A stretch of 64,000 nt of DNA. Source: Anoplopoma fimbria. Lineage: Eukaryota > Chordata > Actinopteri > Perciformes > Anoplopomatidae. The DNA lies in assembly GCF_027596085.1 (NCBI RefSeq), contig NC_072467.1:9539476-9603475 (forward strand). Direction: 5' to 3'. Positions 1 to 12,215 of this stretch are shown here, in pieces (the stretch's first letter is position 1; every line of letters starts with the position of its first letter). Position numbers and translations under genes: made by a program. The notes under the pieces were generated by a model. It saw only the letters and a list, made by a program, of their open reading frames with translations, did not search any database and was not told where the DNA came from.

Positions 1-3000
1 TAATTATATATAATCAATGGAGGTGCTGACAGCATAGAAGCATTACATTCAAACAACACAGAGTTCACAATGGAGCGCAGCCTGCTTCCTTTATCAACCA
101 GCTGGGCTTTTCACACAGGTCCCACCAGCTTGTTATCTTCAGTAATAGTTTAATCGTCTGGCACATTTATTATAAACAGTTTAAATTATATATCATATAT
201 GATATAAATGATCTCATTTTGATAAATGTTAAAATATGCATTCCATGCTTGCCAACCATTTTAATGTTCCTCTCCCTTTCCCCGCTGTTCTTCTTGAGTT
301 TCAATTCCAAATATTTTTACCCAACACATGATGATATTATGAAATCTTCCCATCCACTATATTCATTAGAAATAGCTTATCACACCTATTTGTGATTGTG
401 TTTTTTTCAATTACATACTTAGATTACTTGAACAGCATGCCAACAAGCTAATAATGACGATACTAACATAATGATGTTTAGCAGATATGATACTTACCAA
501 ACTTAGTTTAGCTGGCTAGTCTGCTAACATTTGCTAATGAGGTGATTGCATTATTGACACGATGATGGTGCTAGATGGAAAGTTAAGAAATTACAATTGA
601 CATCAGGGAAAAACGAATGTCGGTACCTCATTTTATGGCAATGCATCCGATAGGTGTAAAGACAGTTTACAAACATTCATGGCTAAGTACTACATGTACA
701 GAAAGTGAGAAATTTTGGGTGACCTGAGCCTTTAAGGGGAAGTTGGGGGAAGGTTGTTGCTGTTCTCGTTCAAATAGTTAGAAATAGTGAATGTCTTAAT
801 CTCCTTTCTTATTTTAACTATTTTCTATTTATTTTTCTGTACATGTATTGAATAAACATCTGATGGCTATTTCTAAATCAACCCAATATGCCCACAGAGC
901 TTATATTTAGTCAACTCAAATCCAAGACATGTTTTATGGAAACGAGTTGGACCAAACACAAAAACTAGCTCTCCACCGCACTTAAAAAACAATTTCTTAG
1001 CATCAAACTAATGTTTGAGAAATTCCACAATGGTGATGCGGTTAAAAACATCCTAAAGGAGCTCTCAGGGTGAGAACAGAATGGAAGATGTTAAATCTCT
1101 TTTGCTTCACTATAATTCAGGACACACACAGGACAAAAAGAGAGAGGTTAACCTCTGGAAAACAAGCCTCTTCTCTGCCACAAGAATGTAAGTGAGCAGG
1201 GTGTTTTCAATTATATGAAACCAGCTTGACCGTAGGTTGCTTCATTTAGCTGCCTGTCTTGGAGTCTACATAGTGCTCCTTTTCAATGAATTGCAGTTTA
1301 GAAAATAAAACATGTCTTTGTTCGTCCACTGCTAATCAGACGGTTGGAGAAGCTTGTCCCAAGTGTCCAACTTTCAGTAGCTGACTGTTGACTACTGGAT
1401 TTTCATGAAAAAATATGCTCCCTTCCTCAAGGAAAACGTAAATTTTTGTGGGATCTGACAAAATAAAATGCCACAGTAACAGTTACTGCACTTCAGTATC
1501 ATTGCATACTGTGGTGGCAAAGCAGTTAATTGTATGAGAAAGTGCCTTGTATGTTCATTCATCATTCATATTGACAACAACAAACTAAATTACATTCAGA
1601 AAAATTGTACGAACTACATATTGCATCAATAAAACATGAGGGAGGCAACAACAAGTGGTTATTTACATCTGTAATCATAGTTGTAAAGTTTAGTGGTTTT
1701 TGCTTGGTGACAAAACTTGGGATTCTTGAAATTATCCGGATTGTGGTTTACCAAGCCTCCCAAAAGATACATGAGCCCAGCAAATCTTTCCCAGGCTCTC
1801 TGTGTGCCAGATAGAGATTTGCTTAATTGTTCCTCATATGAAGGGCCCGGTGAGCACAATGTGTGTTATTATGTTCATCCAACGGGTTGCTGGTTTTCAT
1901 GTTGTGCCCCCGTGCACTCAGCTTTTGGAGACTCGGTAATTTCCCCCCTTGAACATAGCTGTCAGTTTGACTCTGGCTCATAGTTGGGAAAGTGGCCACC
2001 TTCTCCTAGCAGACATACCGGCTTGCCTTGGCTTGGAGACAGTGGGCTCCCAGTTCCCAGTCCAGCTTCCTGCTCTCCATGGTGTGCAGCCTGGGAATAG
2101 AGGTTGAGAGGTTGGAGTGGGGACAGAGAGGAGGGAGCGGAGGCTGAGGAGAGAAAAAAAGGGGCACGTTTGAAGGATATTTCCTTTCACAGCTTCCGCT
2201 TCTCTCATTTTCTCCTTATTATCAGGATGTCTGGTGCCAGACCTCCAGCTTGATCCAGCTGAGGTGAGAGATGAGATACAAAGTGCAGACAAAAAGCTGA
2301 AAGTGGCAGCTGATCATTTTAAGATGGGGGGAAAATGCCTGCTCTTGTAGTGAGGTCTGCTTTTGATTAAGCGTTCCATGGTTCTTCCACCAGGAACACT
2401 AGCCCCCTTTATTTGAGAAAATACAAACAAGTTATTAATTCATCCATCTGCCCACCCTCCCTCTCTAATACCTCCTCTAGAATAAAACCCCAATTCTTCA
2501 TCAGCAGTTTATTCCTCTTCACATCTCAGCGTGTGTTGCACCTCCTTGACTTCAGCTGCCTTGCTATTCACAGAGAACCACAAAAGCCTCTGCACCACCA
2601 CTCCCACACTCCCACAGCCTTGAAGGCAGATAGAGGTTTATCGGATGTGTAATTTACAGTGCACACTGCAGCTTTATATCCACCAGCAGGCTACTGCCCT
2701 CCTCCACCAAGCTTCACCCTTTGTTGGCAGCCTGTGATGAGTTGTGCAGCCGCAGCCAGCACTTTTATGCGCTGCCAAAAAATGAGAATATAATTGTGCT
2801 ACAGGCAAAAGCAAGTCTGCAGGACCGCTGAGAGACCAAGTGGTTTCTCAGCACAGTGGGACGGAGAGCTTCGAGCACACATAGAGACATTCCAGACGAG
2901 CACATGCATTGCTACGGAAACCGTGAAGCTCTCTTCTATCAGGTTTCATCTTTGTCAAAATGAGCCGTGACTGATTTGATTGCTCGCAAAGCATGAGGCC

Positions 3001-6000
3001 TCAAACTCAACTGAGGACATTTTATATTATGAATATTATTTGTAAAGCGATTTGAAGTTTTATCCTTAAGATTTCAATTTTCGGTAACCACCCAATAACA
3101 GCAAGTTTAGTTAAATACTACCGCAGAAACACACTGAGAAGCTACTTTGTCAAAAGTATAACTGAATAGAAACTGTTGTATATGTTTACAGCGCAGCCAA
3201 ATAAACTGGCTTTTTTTAAGCGTGATCCACTGCCTAAAAAGGGTACAAAACATTTTGGCGTCTACACAGTAAAAGCAACCCTATGTTTTGCCAGTTGAAT
3301 GGTTTTAATGTAGAATCTGCTTTGGTGTACTGGTAAAAAAGACATGAAACATAAATATAGAATAGAGAAAGTAACAATAAAAATACAAAAAAATAAGGTA
3401 AGATTCAAATAAATAAAATGTAAAATTATTTTTGCAATGTAACCTTTGAAAATGGAAAGAAGTACACAGGAATGTGCAAAATATATATTATAGGGGATGT
3501 TAAAGGGTTCACAGTATTAATAATCAAAATAATGTGCTATGCACAGAGATAAAAGCCCAAAAAGAGGTGTGTTAATGTAACACATAATCCTTATTACATT
3601 TATGAATTCTGCAGAAAAAAAATGCTAACCACAGAATAAAAAAATCTAAAGTTTGGTTAAATTTCATAGAAATCTTTAAGATGATTGTTTGGCTGTGACA
3701 AAAAAATAGTAACAGTAGCAGAGTTAGCGCTGCCAAATCTAATCTTACTCTCAGACTGTGTGCACTGACATTTTAAATGGAGTCACTCCGTGCAATTCCT
3801 TGGCAAATAGTTTTCTTTCAAGTTATAACTTAAGCTTCACTGCTCTGCATTCGCCGCTCTGTATTAGAATGGATTATATGTTAAATCAAAAGTGACTCCC
3901 AGCAAAACAACAGAGAGAGTCTGCTGACAGCCGGAGTATAGACAAATAAAGACTTTATTGACCCAGTCCCTTTTACAGTCCACTTGGAGGCTTTAAAAAG
4001 GGCTTTTCTCTCTGGGAAACATTAATGAGGTTTACCAAACTCTGCTGCCCAAAGGTATTGTGGTCTCCAGTACGGCTGAGACGCTATTTAATACTCAAGC
4101 ATATGTGATTATTTAAATCGTATTGGGAGCATTATGGATAAGGTAATGGTGTCTGGCGTGGATGGCAACAGCAAACTATTCTGATGCGGTGTACTGTACA
4201 TTAGCCTGTGAGACATTGATATACGACTGTTTCACAGCAGAGCTTCAGCTAAAAGCTGAGTTGTGTTTACGTTGATCATAATCAGGGATATTTCTGCAGC
4301 CAGTCCTGTTTCCCATTCGCCATAAGTCACTGTCATGCGTGTTGGCTGTTTGTCCCTGAATATACACAAGTGGAAAAACTCACAGTCAGGGGGTCATATT
4401 GAAGCAGCATAAGCGGAACAACTTTGAGACGGTGATATTTTGCAAGAGGCACAGTGACAGGACAGCGCAGAGGTTAGAGAGAAACTGGAGAGTGCGCTCA
4501 TTATGCTGCCTTGACCTGTGAGGTCAGGGACAGGAAGGAAGCCGGCGGACACAGCGCCAAACTGGGACGGAGGTATTTTTTTGTTTTTAAACCAGCCACA
4601 GATAATGAGATTAATTGTTTTCTACAGGAATTAGAAAATCATCTCTGAGCACCTCCTCATACTTTATTATTACAAGTCAGTTTTTATATTCAGGTTTCCT
4701 ATTTTGGGAATCCATGCAAGAATTCCAGAAAATGGATTATGTGATCTTTATGAAAGAGGTTACCTTCCAACTACTGCTTATAATTTTAGAAGCATCTACA
4801 GGGGATGTGTAGTGGAATGAATCTGATTCATTTGTAGACAATGAATAAACATGACTTCTCTGAAGCTGACAAGGTTATCTAGATGCAGGTTGACAGATTT
4901 AATTTAGGAATTAAATGACATGTTAAGTACAAGATGGACAGATTTTTGACAGAGAAGACAAGAAAAACAAGGAATGCTCCTCAATCAAACACTTTAAAAC
5001 AAGTTCGCAGCCCATACATGTACATCTTTGCGTCTTTAACAGGTTTGGGGGAAGTTGAACCAGCATTTTTCATTTTCACAACAGACACTAAAGGGAAACA
5101 TAAATGAAAATAAGCTTTAAGGATAAGTCTGGTGTTTTTCTTTATTGTTAAGGACAATGAATAGATTAAAACCAAATATGTGTTACTCCAACCATCTCTC
5201 AATACCTTCCTACTTCTTTACACTGTCTAAAACCCTCAAAGCATACCTACACATACTAAAAAACAGCTTGCAAATGCTTTTTTTCTTTTTGAAGGGTTAA
5301 AAAAAAATCCTAAAACAGCTCTAGGTTTACTTAACTTAATTATTCTTTAACAGGAATAAAGAGCGTATTGATTGGGGGGATAGATTATTGCAAATTTGAT
5401 GTGCTAATGAGTATTCACAGAGAAACGTTATACGTGGGATTTACTCAAAATAAACTACAATTCCCTTTTTTCATGGTAATGAAGGAACATGTCAAGGTGT
5501 GGCTTACTTGTACTTGATGTGTTTCTAGTAGTGGAGCTCTATGGTACACATGAATAAGATACAAAATATATTCATGTATATGTGTGTCTTGACAAAACAT
5601 ACAATATTGCCAGACTTATCTTTTCCATTTTTTTTCATCTTCCAACAGGGTGCATTCTAGAAAAAAGTCTTGGAATCATAGCTGTTTAAAGTCAGTTTAA
5701 AATGCATAACATTCTTCATACAAACACAATTTGAGTGATGATTATGTCAAACCAGTGTAGTCATCCATATACATGAACACAATTATATGCAGAGTGCAGA
5801 ACAAAACTACATGTTTGCCGTACTATACAAAGAGCCGAGAGATCAGTACCATGCTTTTCACACACTGAAAATGGAGCCAGTGATTTACAGTAGAGAGTCA
5901 TCACACATGTCTTGGAAACATCTCGTTGGTTTGGGAACTGAAAGTCTGTTTCTTTATTGCCTACAGTTGTGAATAAATGAATGTAAACTGGTTGCACCTC

Positions 6001-9000
6001 CCATGAGACGCGAGAAACCAAGTCATTAAATGTGATGAAGCTTTGCTGGAATAACGGAGGAAAAAATGGGAAAGGACAGAAAAGGGAGGGTTGGAGGAGT
6101 GAAGGAGGAAAGTGGGGGGGGAAGAGGGAGGATGCAGTCTGGAGAGAGAAAACACTTTAGTTTAATTAAGACTAATGTGCATTGGGTGAGAGTCATCATG
6201 TTTAGGGAGGACTGGTGCGGAGAGCTCGGCACAGCGAGAGAGAATTGCGGTGGAGTTTCACAACAGATGAAGCATGGCCTGATCTAATAAAGTGTTCTAT
6301 ACCTGCAGTGTTGATAATGTTTCGCACCACCAGCAGGTAGGGAAGGTCAGCGGCTTTATTGGAGGACAATTCTCAGTCTTAAGAGGGCAAAAAGTCATTT
6401 TCCTAAATAGATGTACTTGCTTACTACAAAATGTGGTCATATAAAACTTAAATGCATTTCTCTGTCTTTTGTAATACTAATAACAATTTTGAGTCATTGG
6501 GGTTGTATTTAATGATACAGAAACATTTTGAGTAGGGATTTTTCCCCCAAATACTGGAATAACACAAGCTTTGTCTTTAGCTGTTGAATTACCTAATATA
6601 GTATAAAGGGTCAGGGTGAAAAGGTGAGACTGCTTTGTTATTAAACGTCTGACAAATTTTTATAATTATATAATAACTTCATCTGACATTTGGCTCTAAG
6701 TGAAGCCAACAAAAACCTAAGTCAAAATATCGGGGAATTCTGGCAATTCTTGCTAATCCTCAAAAGAAGTAAGATGTAAATGTACTCTTTGCATTAACTT
6801 TTCAAAGTAGTTTTCTTCCTCGTAGTATCTTAGTTGACAATACAGAGTGACAGAGAAGACAGGAAAGCCAGAGCAATATCTAATTTGCATCCCAGGCCAG
6901 AATCAACACATCATTAAACTTTCATCTCCATGACCCTGAATTCAACCATGAATTTACTGTACATTCCCTCCCTTGTTGGAGATATATCATTTCAACTCTA
7001 AATCAATACTGATATGTATATTCATAATGCGGAAAATACTTTTAAATAAAGGTCATGAATGAAATAATGGATGGAGCCCCTATCTCAAAGTATTGTGTCT
7101 CATCAACATGACATTTCTGCCTTAATATATTATCATTTTGTTTGTTAACATCTGTGAAGTTTACCCTAACAGAAAAGTGGTATTAAAAGTGGTAATGCAA
7201 AACTTATGGAAGCCAACCGCCATAAAACTCAACAAGAAGGAAGGTGAAGAAGATAGGGCATGTACGTGTGTTGGAAGATGTCTCCCATTGTTTTTAGGAA
7301 CATGGTGAGCCAGATGCTGTTTTTGTCTGGTGCCAATGTTATTGTGATGTATTTAATATTCAAAATATGTTCAGCTAAACTAACAAGTTGCAGATTCAAG
7401 TACGTCATCGGTTGAGCCTTGTGATTGGTTCGCTTGCTCACATATAAGCGTCTTTCGTAGGACGGCTGTAACCCTTCACATGCTTGTTCCTGCAATGTTA
7501 ATGCTTTTATTCACAGCACAGCAGTAACATATTTTTCCCAGATATGTTCAGAGGACTTAAGATGGGAAATTGGCGATACAGATTTCAGTGATATCGATCC
7601 CTGCTCCAAAGAACACATGCAGGAAATGTTCCTGAACATTTCAGGGATATCGCGTAGTTGATTTTATAGCTGCAGGGATATTTTCAGTAACTGTTTACAT
7701 AGTCAGTTGTTTCTCCTATAGTGCCTATGACCAGCACTACTTCCAACATTTTGAGGTTTTAGAACACAGACAAAAGAAAAAAACAAATAAATGTGGCAAA
7801 ATGTATTTCCTTTATTTATTCTCTTTCTTACCCACTCACTCCATTTCATGGTCACAGGGGTCTGGACTAAGTCCCAGCATGCACTTGGTGGGAAGCCAGG
7901 CCGTGGCAGAATTTGATTTAAGCAGCGTGAGGTCTGGATTTTATTGCAGTCTGTGTCTAAACAGACAGTGAAACTCTCGTAACTACTTCCTCGAGACTTC
8001 TTCAGAGACAAATTCTACTGTAATTACAGAGACACTATCCTTAAATCATGCAAATGGTTAAAATCTGCTCTATCATTTAATCCACTGTGTTCTACACACA
8101 AATGTACTTGTGTGAGTCATTTCTGTGTTTTCTTTACCTCATCCGAACACTTAACAGACAGAGTTACTATGCAAATAAAAAGGAAAATGTGAAGTAACAA
8201 AAGCATGGTTGGGGTTTGACAACAAGGTGATGCGGGGTGATCTGTAGCATAATGGTTGATTTATGTGATGACTGCTTTCTGTAACACACATCCACATGTG
8301 TACACACACGCACATCAGCTGCTGGGAGGAAGCCCGAGCGAGACGTGGAGACCAAACAGCTGCTCCCCCATATCACCTTTCACTACCACACCAAAAGAGT
8401 AGCTCTCTGGGCCCCCTAATGTCCATGTAGATGCAGTCAGGGAGGAAATGTTACAGCCTTCCCCAGAATGATAATTGAGCTACCAAAAACAAATACCTTT
8501 GTAGCTACAATAACCCACAGGAATCCTTTAATGATACTGTAGTGAGGCGCTACTTGCTCCCTCCTAAAAGAGGAGATGAAATAATGAAATGAAAGTTATT
8601 GGATTGTGTATAGTTATCCGAATCATTGTATTCTAATGGTATATCATCTTTATAATTACTGCAACCTAGACAACCTGGCCTTGATTTGATATTGCATTAT
8701 GTTTTGAAATCATTATCTTAAGTATTCCACCCTCTTTGTAACTAACAACCTGTCCAAGTGTACTGATTAATGACATTCTGCATCAGATGAGGCCATTGCA
8801 CCAAGAAATAATTGCTTTGTTTGTTTGTTTTTCCAGACAATGAAGTTACAGTAATATAGTTTGCATGTTGGAAGAATGACTGACTGCAAAGAGGATATGT
8901 TGCCTCATCTCCATTAAATTACACACACATACCAAGTAAATCATAGGTTATTAGTTATTAGCTAAGTGCAGCTCTGTTGTATCTGAAAGCTTGCAACCTA

Positions 9001-10078
9001 TTTGAATCCATCAGTATCTGCAATGCTAATATCCTCAGATCAATTTGAAGCCTGATCAAAACATTGTCTTTCTGTATTATACATGTGGCTGTCTTTCCCA
9101 ATGAGTCAGCATTATCTGTTTCCAGCCAGTAGAGATTTTGTAACCAGAGGTCAGAGATCCCGTTCTTACGATCAGTCTGTTGCTCATATCCTTGTTTTTA
9201 CCTTTGACAAACCATGAGTCACATTGTTGAGCACTTGGCCTTTATGCCCACTGGGAGACTCATGTCCATGGTGTCCATCTGTTATTGTTTATAATACTGT
9301 TTTGCCGGCCTACAAAATCAATATGTACTCTGTAATTTGTGTAATATATTGCTTGCCTTGTGATACTTTTATTGGTTCCTAAAAAAATATCACAATGCAC
9401 TGCATATGAGAATAGCAGAGCGAGAAAAAAGCACTGAAAGTGAAGTAGAGCAATTTTGCTCCCTGAGGCCATGAAATTAAGGGGGATACTCAAGACGGTC
9501 ATTTTCGGTAAGTACCACAAAGAACTAAATACCTGCTTATAAACTGAACCAAACCATCCTTTTAGTGCGTGACACAGTAAGCGGTCAGACCACAGAGGGA
9601 GTGAGCCACCCATCCAACATTCCCGTAGACCAGAATATTGTTTTGATTGAGACAGTATTGCATGTGATGGAGGAATTATCCCTGAGACTGCACAAATCTG
9701 ATTCCAGTAAAACAATGAGTCTCGCCACGAGGCAAGTGTAGTCATCCAAGTGCTGCACTTTTAATATTAGTAGTCTACCTTGAATGCTTTGTCAGATCTG
9801 TACATTTTGTTTTCTAATACAGTATTGTGTATAGCATCAAAATTCAACAGAGGTAGACCATGTACAAAATACTGCATTTCGCAGACCTTTATGTACTGTA
9901 TGCACTGCTGTCACTTGTAAGTTTTGTTTGTAAATGTGTCTATGTATTAAATTTGATACATTGCAACCTAATTAGTCATCTACATTTTTGGTCATTTTAA
10001 TGGTTGCATTTTCTCTATATCCCATGAACCACCAGCGTTGGACAGCATTATACATTTGGAAAACTAAATTTCACTTAT
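1..10078. other. Gene-free flank, AT-rich noncoding DNA
   Basis: No exon chain, recognisable protein or RNA gene was seen on either strand. Open frames are short, overlap one another and resemble no known family; the longest, at 9260-9745 on the minus strand, looks like chance. The stretch holds a degraded teleost repeat at about 425-665, A-rich low-complexity DNA around 3340-3700, and otherwise unique-looking sequence. It lies upstream of fam180a, so some of it may be regulatory, but that cannot be shown from one genome. Confidence 0.6.
425..665 (+). repeat. Degraded teleost interspersed repeat, family A
   Basis: The run of 'agcatgccaacaagctaat', 'ctgctaacatttgctaat' and 'gatggtgctagatggaa' followed by 'tggcaatgcatcc' has the order I remember for a very common teleost repeat (TTAGCATGCTAAC..., GGCGCTAGATGAAAAGTCAGG, ATGGCAATCCATCC). 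Related copies in this window lie at 11341-12215, 20255-20630 (minus) and 32380-32550. It looks old and has no coding capacity; the transposon class is uncertain. Confidence 0.5.
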
Positions 10079-10499
10079 AACTTTAGTTACTTTGCAGATT
10101 AATTTAATAATGCAAAATATAATCAACAAATAAATGATGATGTATTATTATGGGATAAGATGAGCCTTTATTGATAGTCGGGGGGAAATCACAAGCTATC
10201 CAGAAGTACATTAGGTCATCAAAATTAGCCTCGCCTTCACCAGCTGCAACATTAAAGCAATGTATATATGACTTCATCTATAATTATTATCCAATAACAA
10301 GTATTATTCTTAAAGGGGCATTCTGCATAATGAGTACTTTCAATTTAGGTATTTAACTATATTTTGATGCTAATATATTTGTAGCTTAATAAAAACATTT
10401 GAATGGAAGACTTTAACTTGTAACAGAGTAGTTTCTACACTATGGTATTGCTACTTGTACTTAAGTTAAAGAATAAAAGAGTACTTCTTCTACCACTGT
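10079..10499 (+). repeat. Near-complete teleost repeat, family B
   Basis: The order of blocks 'actttagttactttgcag', 'aaatataatcaacaaataaa', 'ccagctgcaacattaaag', 'cattctgcataatgagtac', 'tttgatgctaat', 'acttgtaacagagta' and the end 'gtacttcttctaccactg' matches from memory one of the most abundant nonautonomous repeats of percomorph fish. A partial copy is at 41791-41965. The copy is interrupted at about 10152-10193 by what looks like the 3' tail of another retroelement in reverse orientation. Confidence 0.6.
10152..10193 (-). mobile_element. LINE/SINE 3' tail nested in repeat B
   Basis: Read on the minus strand, this short block gives a TTTCCCCC...ATCAATAAAGG tail of the type that ends many fish non-LTR elements (compare 20930-20955). 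It sits inside the family B repeat at a place where that repeat would otherwise be continuous, so it looks like a nested, extremely 5'-truncated insertion. Confidence 0.4.
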
Positions 10500-11340
10500 A
10501 CAAAAACTGCATCCGTCTATACAACTCTCTTCACGCTTCTTTATACAGAGATTACACAGCATGAAAACTATTATTCTGTCAATAATTTGGGGAAAATAAA
10601 TACAGTTAATCAGCTTGTTATATATAAAAATTGATTAAATATTACAGAATATTATTTCCTGTGTGTCTCCCACTAACGTCCAACCAGGATACCCGCACAC
10701 AGGGACATGAAACATGAGTGCGGCAGTAACCTCATCACTCTTGCTGCATTAGATCTGGATCCCTGCGTTTAGCACTGCCAGGGTCTATGATTTCATTACA
10801 GATGCTTGATTCAATACTAACAACTCAGATGACTTCAGGTAAATTACTCAATGACAGCGCTGCAGGCAACACCATCAATCACCTGCAACTAACCCTCATC
10901 TCATCTCCCCTGTACGCTGCAGCACAACCCGGCCTGTTCACTGTAACAGCACACTCCGAGAACCTTTCCCCCCTTCAGAGCGCAGCTTGCCTGATACTGT
11001 ACATACCACTCACTCCAGCCTAAAGCATCGGCGCTAAGTGCACAGCTGTGAAAACAATCATTTTACATATCTATCCCAAGTCTTACTGACTTTAAAATCA
11101 TTTTGTGCTTGTGCTTCGCTTGTACCTGTATGTTCACACATGAAGGTCTGAGTTGCCTTCTTATGTGTGCTGGGTTCCTGAGGAAGAAATCTATCAGATT
11201 GACAAGATAAGGCCCAAGGTCATACTAAACTGTACCTGTTGCACAGAAACAGAGATCAGTTCAGTGAGACTCGCACACAGTGGAAGAAGATATAAAGAAA
11301 GACTATCTACAGCCATACTAGCGTCTCCACGAGGCTATAC

Positions 11341-12215
11341 TTGAGCTTAAGGCTAAATTCAGTGTGCTAACGTCACAATGAATGCTGATATACTGATGTT
11401 AAGCAGGTAGAATGTTTAACATGATCACCATCTTAGTTTAGTATGCTAGCATGCAAAACACAAAGCAAGTGTCATCAATAGAAATTGAAAATTCCAAGTG
11501 GCTGAAGTATTTTTATGAAGCAAAGTATTAGACAAATTAGAAATTTGATCTGATGACTGCACTAGATAAATTGCCTGGGGATCACCAAGGTAATTGGGAT
11601 TAATCCTCCTAAATCCATAAAATTAAAGTATTGGTTCAGGAGGGAGGTGGCCGATTGCAACCAACATAAACTTCTGTGTGCCGAGCATGTTGGTTAACTA
11701 TGGTGGCCAATGGGAGGATGTAAATGTCCCTATCTAGAGCCAGAGTTTGGTTTGTCTGTTCTGGGTTACGGTGGAAACATGGCAGCTCCTTGAGGAGGAG
11801 CCGCTCCGTATGTAGATATTAACTGCTTATTCTAAGGTAATGAAAACACAAGAATTCTTATTTCCAGGTTATTATCCCGTAAGAAAACATACTTATTAAG
11901 ATAATGTTCCATTTCTGACAATGGATCCCCCTAAATGCTTCACACTGTTCCTTTAAAACATCAACTAAGTTATTACAGTTTGAGGAAGGCACATCTGTTC
12001 AAAATTCATTGCAATCTATCCAATAGGGGTTGAGACCTTTCACTGAAAAACAAAATGTCAACCTCATGGTAGCACTAGAGGGAAAAGTCAGGTGATCACC
12101 AGTTGCATTGATCCTGTTGTGGGAATTTCTGTGCAAATTGAAATCCATCCAGTAGTTGTTAAAATATTTCAGTCTGGACCTAAGTGGTGGACTGACTGAG
12201 ACTGCCATCGGCACC
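11341..12215 (+). repeat. Teleost repeat family A, split copy
   Basis: The left part (about 11341-11615) carries the 'gtatgctagcatgc', 'aaagtattagacaaat' and 'ggggatcaccaaggtaat' blocks of family A. The right part (about 11985-12215) carries 'caaaatgtcaacctcatgg', 'gcactagagggaaaagtcag', 'atttcagtctggacc' and 'gtggtggactgac'. The two parts are in the same orientation and in the right order, but are separated by unrelated sequence, which fits one old element broken by a later insertion. Confidence 0.5.
11625..11957 (+). mobile_element. Nested nonautonomous element in repeat A
   Basis: The block contains 'agagccagagtttggtttgt', 'ggttacggtggaaacatggc', 'ccgctccgtatgtagatat', 'cattctaaggtaatgaaaac'-like sequence and ends 'cactgttcctttaaa'. 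I remember this order as a frequent teleost short interspersed element. It separates the two halves of a family A repeat, so it inserted after that repeat. It has no open frame. Boundaries are approximate. Confidence 0.45.

Noticed and set aside
1978..2292. 104-residue minus-strand open frame
   Set aside because: Ser/Pro-rich, no family resemblance and no splice partner; likely chance in a slightly GC-richer patch.
9260..9745. 161-residue open frame on the minus strand
   Set aside because: It is the longest open frame in the left flank, but has no recognisable domain, no splice partner and no Kozak-supported start; overlapping frames and AT-rich context suggest chance.
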